From contig VFZE01000015.1 of NCBI GenBank assembly GCA_016871315.1, positions 55,109 to 119,108 of the forward strand: a DNA stretch of 64,000 nt, in the 5' to 3' direction. A model generated the notes under the pieces. The model saw only the letters and a list, made by a program, of their open reading frames with translations. It was not told the DNA's origin and made no database searches. A program made the position numbers and the translations under genes. Within the stretch, counting starts at the first letter, position 1; every line of letters begins with the position of its first letter. Source of the DNA: Acidimicrobiia bacterium (GTDB taxonomy: Bacteria; Acidobacteriota; Terriglobia; Bryobacterales; Bryobacteraceae). Shown here one piece after another: positions 60,487 through 64,000 of the stretch.

Positions 60487-62500
60487 AACTCCATCCCTCC
60501 GGTCTCAAGGCGGTACGAAAGCCTTCACTGTTGGCATACTCATCCGCCGCCGCGACCACGCCCGCGGCAGTCCGCGGATCCACAAGCCAGACCGGCCGCG
60601 GTGAAATCGCCCGCGCGATATCCGGCAGATCAAAGTCCTCCAGCACGCCGTGTACAAAAACTTCGAACACGTCTTCATGCTGCGGTGCGCGCACCGCAGC
60701 CATGTAGGAAGTGAGCCCACGCTCCACCGCCACTTTGCGAACCGCCGGCTCCAGTGCCGCCGTGTACAGCGCAATCACTCCTCCGTTGCCCTTGCCGAAA
60801 ACGGCCAGCCGGTTCCGGTCCACTTCACTGCGCGTGCGCAAGTATTCCAGCCCATGCAGCGCATCTTCCACCTGCATACCGGCCACCGATCTGCCCAGCA
60901 GATAAGCGCGCATGAAGCTCTGATAACTCGCCCCGTAGCCGCCCGAGCGGCCCGCCGGCGTCGTCTCTCCCCATCCGCGCGCGTCCAGCGCGAGCACCAC
61001 ATGGCCAGCCCTCGCCAGCGCCTCCATGTCGCCTCCCGGAGCGGCATCGGCCGCCTTACCCGCGCTGTTCAAGTAAAGGACACCAGGCAGCGGCCGCGTT
61101 CCGGCCTGCGGGACCAGCAGCAGCGCGGGCGCCGTGATACCCGGCGCAATCTCCAGAGCGAGCCGCTCGATCAGATAACCGTCTCGGCCCAGCATACCCA
61201 TGCCAACCGCCTTCACCTTGCCCACCGCCCCGACACCGAGTCTTTCCCGCACAAGCGCCGCCGCATCGCCTCCCGCGGCAGCGCGGCGCTTCGGGTAGAT
61301 TTGCTCGGCAAGCTTCCGGTTCAAACTGGCAACCGTTTCCGTCCCCCCTGAGGTCGACACTTGGCCCGTAGCCGTCACTTGAAGCGTCACGGCCGGCTCG
61401 ACGCTTAACTCCCCTTCGATGCCGGGATCATCTTTGCGGCCATGAAATGCCGCCTCGAGAAAACGGTACGTCGCCTCGCGCCTCGGTTTGGTCCAGCCGT
61501 GTCCGTCGTCATACTCGAACAGGCCAATCTTGTCCCGCGCACCCCCGGCCGCGAACACTGCCGCCGCCTCGCGGAACGTGGCGCGCGCGCCATCGATCGG
61601 AAAGAAGTCGCGGATCGCCGTCATCATCGAAACCGGCCGCGGCGCCATGCTGATCAGAAAATCGCCAAAGTCCAACCCGTCGCGCAGGAAGCCGAAAAAG
61701 TTCTGCTCGGCATCCTGTGGTCCCGGCGCATACCAGAGCTTGCTCCAGGAGGTGATGTAGCAGGACGGCGCCGCCGCTGCCAGCCGCGGCTCGGCCACCG
61801 ACAGATACGCGCTTTGCGTTCCCCCGCCACTGTTGCCGGCCACGGCGATCCGTTTGGGATCGACATCGGGCCGGGTGAGCAGATAATCTACGGCGCGGAT
61901 GCCATCCCAGATCTCATACCGTGCGATATTGGTGCCAGTGAGCATGCATTGAAGCCCCGCCATGGTGTGCTCGCGCGTGCCGATGCCGATTCGTGAACGG
62001 CCAAGCGCGGCATCCCAATACTCGGAACGTTCGCCCTGCCCGGGAGGATCGTAGGCGATCACGAGAAAGCCGCGCCGCGCCATCGAAATCCACGCCGACT
62101 GATAAGCCGCTGCCGCCTTTCCGGTGTTGCTGTGCCCCGCCACACCAACCACGGCGGCGAACGGAGGCCGCCTCGACGCCGGCACGTAGACATTGGCCGT
62201 CACCAGAAAGCCCGGCAAGCTCTCATAGATCAGCTTCTCGATGCGGTAGCCATCGCGTTCGATCGTACCGGTGAGGCGCGCCCGCAACGGCGTCTTCTGC
62301 GGAAAGCCGCCAATGGAAGCCAGCACCCTTTCGCGGATGTAGGCTTGCCGCCGCGCGACATCCTCCGGCGTCTTCACCATCGCGACCATCGCTTCTCTCT
62401 GTTTGAAATGACGCTCCGCGATCCCGCTCAGCCACGCGTCCATCATTCCGGCGAGATTGCCCAACACCTGCAAGGAGACCATGCACAACAGAGGTATCAT
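60452..62500 (-). CDS. Two-domain alpha/beta-hydrolase esterase, C-domain inactive
   Basis: A 682-residue exported protein with two alpha/beta-hydrolase domains. The first is acetyl-xylan-esterase-like with the elbow GNSGGG (Ser224), the GxGxS turn DPPGQGERSE and a His in DDGHGW. The second has GKGNGG at 569-574, with Gly571 where Ser should be, so it is probably inactive. I start it at ATG 62500: TAATCT lies 8 bases before and the frame further upstream is not signal-like. Its end overlaps the start of the other two-domain esterase, so the two are likely expressed together. Confidence 0.82.
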   Translation of the reverse strand: MIPLLCMVSLQVLGNLAGMMDAWLSGIAERHFKQREAMVAMVKTPEDVARRQAYIRERVLASIGGFPQKTPLRARLTGTIERDGYRIEKLIYESLPGFLVTANVYVPASRRPPFAAVVGVAGHSNTGKAAAAYQSAWISMARRGFLVIAYDPPGQGERSEYWDAALGRSRIGIGTREHTMAGLQCMLTGTNIARYEIWDGIRAVDYLLTRPDVDPKRIAVAGNSGGGTQSAYLSVAEPRLAAAAPSCYITSWSKLWYAPGPQDAEQNFFGFLRDGLDFGDFLISMAPRPVSMMTAIRDFFPIDGARATFREAAAVFAAGGARDKIGLFEYDDGHGWTKPRREATYRFLEAAFHGRKDDPGIEGELSVEPAVTLQVTATGQVSTSGGTETVASLNRKLAEQIYPKRRAAAGGDAAALVRERLGVGAVGKVKAVGMGMLGRDGYLIERLALEIAPGITAPALLLVPQAGTRPLPGVLYLNSAGKAADAAPGGDMEALARAGHVVLALDARGWGETTPAGRSGGYGASYQSFMRAYLLGRSVAGMQVEDALHGLEYLRTRSEVDRNRLAVFGKGNGGVIALYTAALEPAVRKVAVERGLTSYMAAVRAPQHEDVFEVFVHGVLEDFDLPDIARAISPRPVWLVDPRTAAGVVAAADEYANSEGFRTALRPEGWSFENVYSDWLSR

Positions 62501-62508
62501 CGTGCTAA

Positions 62509-62514
62509 AGATTA
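62509..62514 (-). promoter_or_regulatory. Probable -10 box for leaderless esterase transcript
   Basis: TAATCT on the minus strand, 8 bases before ATG 62500, with no ribosome binding site. Confidence 0.4.
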
Positions 62515-62589
62515 CATCACATGTTTGCCCGGCTGCTGCTCGCCGAGGCAACAGTGCCGGTAGTTTGTAACATTCACTCCGTAACAATA

Positions 62590-62603
62590 GTTGTTGCAAC
62601 AAC
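62590..62603. promoter_or_regulatory. Perfect 14-bp palindrome upstream of yceI, likely operator
   Basis: GTTGTTGCAACAAC is self-complementary and lies 11 bases before the yceI ATG at 62615. Two GTAACA repeats (62568 and 62581) lie just upstream. The symmetry fits a MarR-type or similar dimeric repressor. No regulator gene is next to it. Confidence 0.55.
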
Positions 62604-62614
62604 GTCTAGAGTTC

Positions 62615-63214
62615 ATGCGTTATTTGTTGCTCCTTCCCCTGATTGCGAGTTTCGCCCTGCGCGCACAGGATAGCTGGCAGATTGATCAGGCCCATTCTTC
62701 GGCCCAGTTCGCCATCCGCCACATGATGGTGGCAACCGTTCGCGGCCAGTTCGGCAAGGTGACCGGCCAAGTGGTTCATGATCCTTCCAATCCTTCCAAA
62801 TCTTCAGTCAATGCAACCATCGACGTGAAGAGCATCGACACTCGTGAGGCCAAGCGCGACGCGCACCTTCTCAGCCCCGATTTCTTCGATGCCGAAAAGT
62901 ATCCGACGATGACGTTCCAATCAACCAAAGTGGAACCAGCCGGCCAGGGAGAACTCAAAGTAACCGGCGACCTCACAATCCACGGCGTTACCAAACAGGT
63001 GGTTTTCGACGTGGAAGGTCCCTCGCCTCCGGTTCAGATGGGTGGCGGCAAGAAGGGTGGCACGGTGACCAAGAGCGGCGCGACGGCAACGACAAAGATC
63101 AGCCGCAAGGAGTTCGGGCTGACCTGGAACCGGTTACTGGAAGCCGGAGGCGTGACCGTGGGTGACGAAGTGTCGATTACTATCGACGTCGAACTGAACA
63201 AACAGTCGAACTAG
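62615..63214 (+). CDS. YceI family periplasmic protein
   Basis: A 199-residue secreted lipocalin-like protein (signal MRYLLLLPLIASFALRA) of the YceI family, which binds polyisoprenoid or similar hydrophobic molecules. The start WQIDQAHSSAQFAIRHMMVATVRGQF (residues about 20-45) and the later DFFDAEKYPTMTFQST and GDLTIHGVTKQV are typical. The start at 62615 follows the palindromic operator. It ends 4 bases inside the convergent RDD gene. Confidence 0.92.
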   Translation: MRYLLLLPLIASFALRAQDSWQIDQAHSSAQFAIRHMMVATVRGQFGKVTGQVVHDPSNPSKSSVNATIDVKSIDTREAKRDAHLLSPDFFDAEKYPTMTFQSTKVEPAGQGELKVTGDLTIHGVTKQVVFDVEGPSPPVQMGGGKKGGTVTKSGATATTKISRKEFGLTWNRLLEAGGVTVGDEVSITIDVELNKQSN

Positions 63215-64000
63215 CGCGCCCGGTAGCGGGCCTGCGGCCTTTCCGGCGGCATGGGTACGTTGCGCACGCCGGGATCTTCCGATTCCAACTGCGAAGTGAG
63301 GAAGGTCTTCGACATGTGGTCGTGCCAGGAGAGCGTCTCTTCGTCGGCCAGGATCCAGATGATCCCGATTCCGCCTGCCAGCAGGCTGAGACAACCGGCC
63401 GCTACACGTTGCAGCCGCTGTGCGCGTGCGGGCACTTTGCCGTCAAAGTTCACTGTGCGCAAGTGTGCCCAGCGCAGCCCCGGACTGTCGGTGTCGGCGA
63501 ATGCCCATAGCAGCTTGTAGCTAACGCTCAAGACAAAGAAGACGACGGCGAGCGTCGGCAGATTGGCCACATTGACCAGCAGGGATCCGGCAGCCACGTG
63601 CAGCATTCCCACGATCGCGCCCATGGCAATGGAAACCAAGCTGTAGTCGGCCACAGCCGCCATGAATCTATGCATCGGCACGGCGACAGGCGCGTTGCAG
63701 AAGCGGCTTGCATCCGCGGCGGCGCTGCGGGCCCGCACCGTGTTCTGAAACGGCAGCGGTTCCTGGTGATGAACCGCCGGCACCACCGAGGGAGCCTTTT
63801 TGATCGCAGTCGCGGTTCGCTTGCGCGCGGGCAACGGCCCGCTGATCGGCACCACGCGGCCGATTTCGCGCGTGGAAAACAGTGCGGGCTGATAAGGTTG
63901 GGGTTCCGGTTCTTGCGCGGGAGTCGGATGCGCCGCTTGAGGCGCGGGCTCCGGCGGCGAGTATTGTGTGGGCACAGCCTTGGGAGCGAGCGCCGGTCCA
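63211..64000 (-). CDS. RDD family membrane protein, N-terminus beyond right edge
   Basis: A membrane protein cut by the right edge. The C-terminal RDD domain begins AVPMHRFMAAVADYSLVSIA and has two or three helices, then DTDSPGLRWAHLRTVNFDG, the 'D-x-x-x-P-G' loop of this family. It is preceded by a Pro/Ala/Gln-rich hydrophilic linker of at least 90 residues. The reading frame stays open through the last bases of the window and keeps the same Pro-rich character, so a GTG at 63975 is not needed as the start. Function unknown; RDD proteins may be transporters. Confidence 0.8.
   Translation of the reverse strand, partial: GPALAPKAVPTQYSPPEPAPQAAHPTPAQEPEPQPYQPALFSTREIGRVVPISGPLPARKRTATAIKKAPSVVPAVHHQEPLPFQNTVRARSAAADASRFCNAPVAVPMHRFMAAVADYSLVSIAMGAIVGMLHVAAGSLLVNVANLPTLAVVFFVLSVSYKLLWAFADTDSPGLRWAHLRTVNFDGKVPARAQRLQRVAAGCLSLLAGGIGIIWILADEETLSWHDHMSKTFLTSQLESEDPGVRNVPMPPERPQARYRAR

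Noticed and set aside
1..64000. CRISPR arrays, tRNA or rRNA genes and intact insertion sequences
   Set aside because: No regularly spaced repeats, cloverleaf sequences, rRNA stretches or transposase genes were noticed on reading; small RNA genes could still be missed without a covariance search.

Overview
The window looks like a piece of a GC-rich, aerobic, heterotrophic member of the Acidobacteriota, most likely of the Bryobacter/Solibacter kind. This is inferred from the mix of gene types: a lone quinoprotein dehydrogenase, a Cys-type sulfatase, Tat-leadered enolase-superfamily and PIG-L proteins, futalosine-pathway menaquinone genes, and a cytochrome bc operon with a multihaem cytochrome. 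No tRNA, rRNA, CRISPR array or intact insertion sequence was seen. Genes are densely packed, and ATGA or GTGA stop/start overlaps are common.

Layout. 1-2619 (minus): a quinoprotein alcohol dehydrogenase cut by the left edge and coupled to a PfpI/DJ-1 protein, then a class A beta-lactamase-like hydrolase. 2649-6103 (plus): a promoter and a leader with an inverted repeat drive a translationally coupled cytosolic subtilisin-like protease and a ComEC-like metallo-beta-lactamase-fold protein. This is the best candidate for an undescribed two-gene system. 6100-9149: protoporphyrinogen oxidase and a YtcJ-like amidohydrolase, divergent. 9253-10288: a Phd/VapC toxin-antitoxin pair lies between the amidohydrolase gene and a deleted, frameshifted partial copy of it. 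10339-12028: a membrane-anchored methyltransferase, then two gene remnants joined tail to tail. 12063-19708 (minus): rimP-nusA-infB-ylxP-rbfA followed by apbE and hemE. 19739-24702 (minus): mqnP-mqnE-trkA-trkH ending in a clear intrinsic terminator. 24718-25929 (plus): a DUF192 lipoprotein and larB. 25916-35555 (minus): a nine-gene run from xdhC through a MocA-like transferase, an AsmA-like protein, a lytic transglycosylase and an aminotransferase to a DUF2784 protein. 35611-38289 (plus): a HAD phosphatase, a degenerate hybrid histidine kinase and a secreted small protein.

38468-46587 (plus) is the respiratory core: Rieske protein, split cytochrome b (two genes), an octahaem cytochrome c, a lipoprotein with a possible type 1 copper site, and a fused haem A synthase/haem O synthase. 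HemE and HemY elsewhere in the window, and MqnE/MqnP, supply haem and menaquinone to this chain. 46584-47823 is a frameshifted M48 peptidase. 47879-51919 (plus) has a sulfatase, RNase R and YceH. 51921-62500 (minus) holds a PQQ-type beta-propeller protein, a four-gene operon of paired PIG-L deacetylases and paired mandelate-racemase-type enzymes, a MazEF pair, and two large double-domain esterases in which opposite domains have lost the catalytic serine. A YceI protein and an RDD membrane protein cut by the right edge close the window.

Many transcription-unit-leading genes have a TANNNT hexamer 6-9 bases before the start codon and no ribosome binding site. This suggests that leaderless mRNAs are common in this organism.
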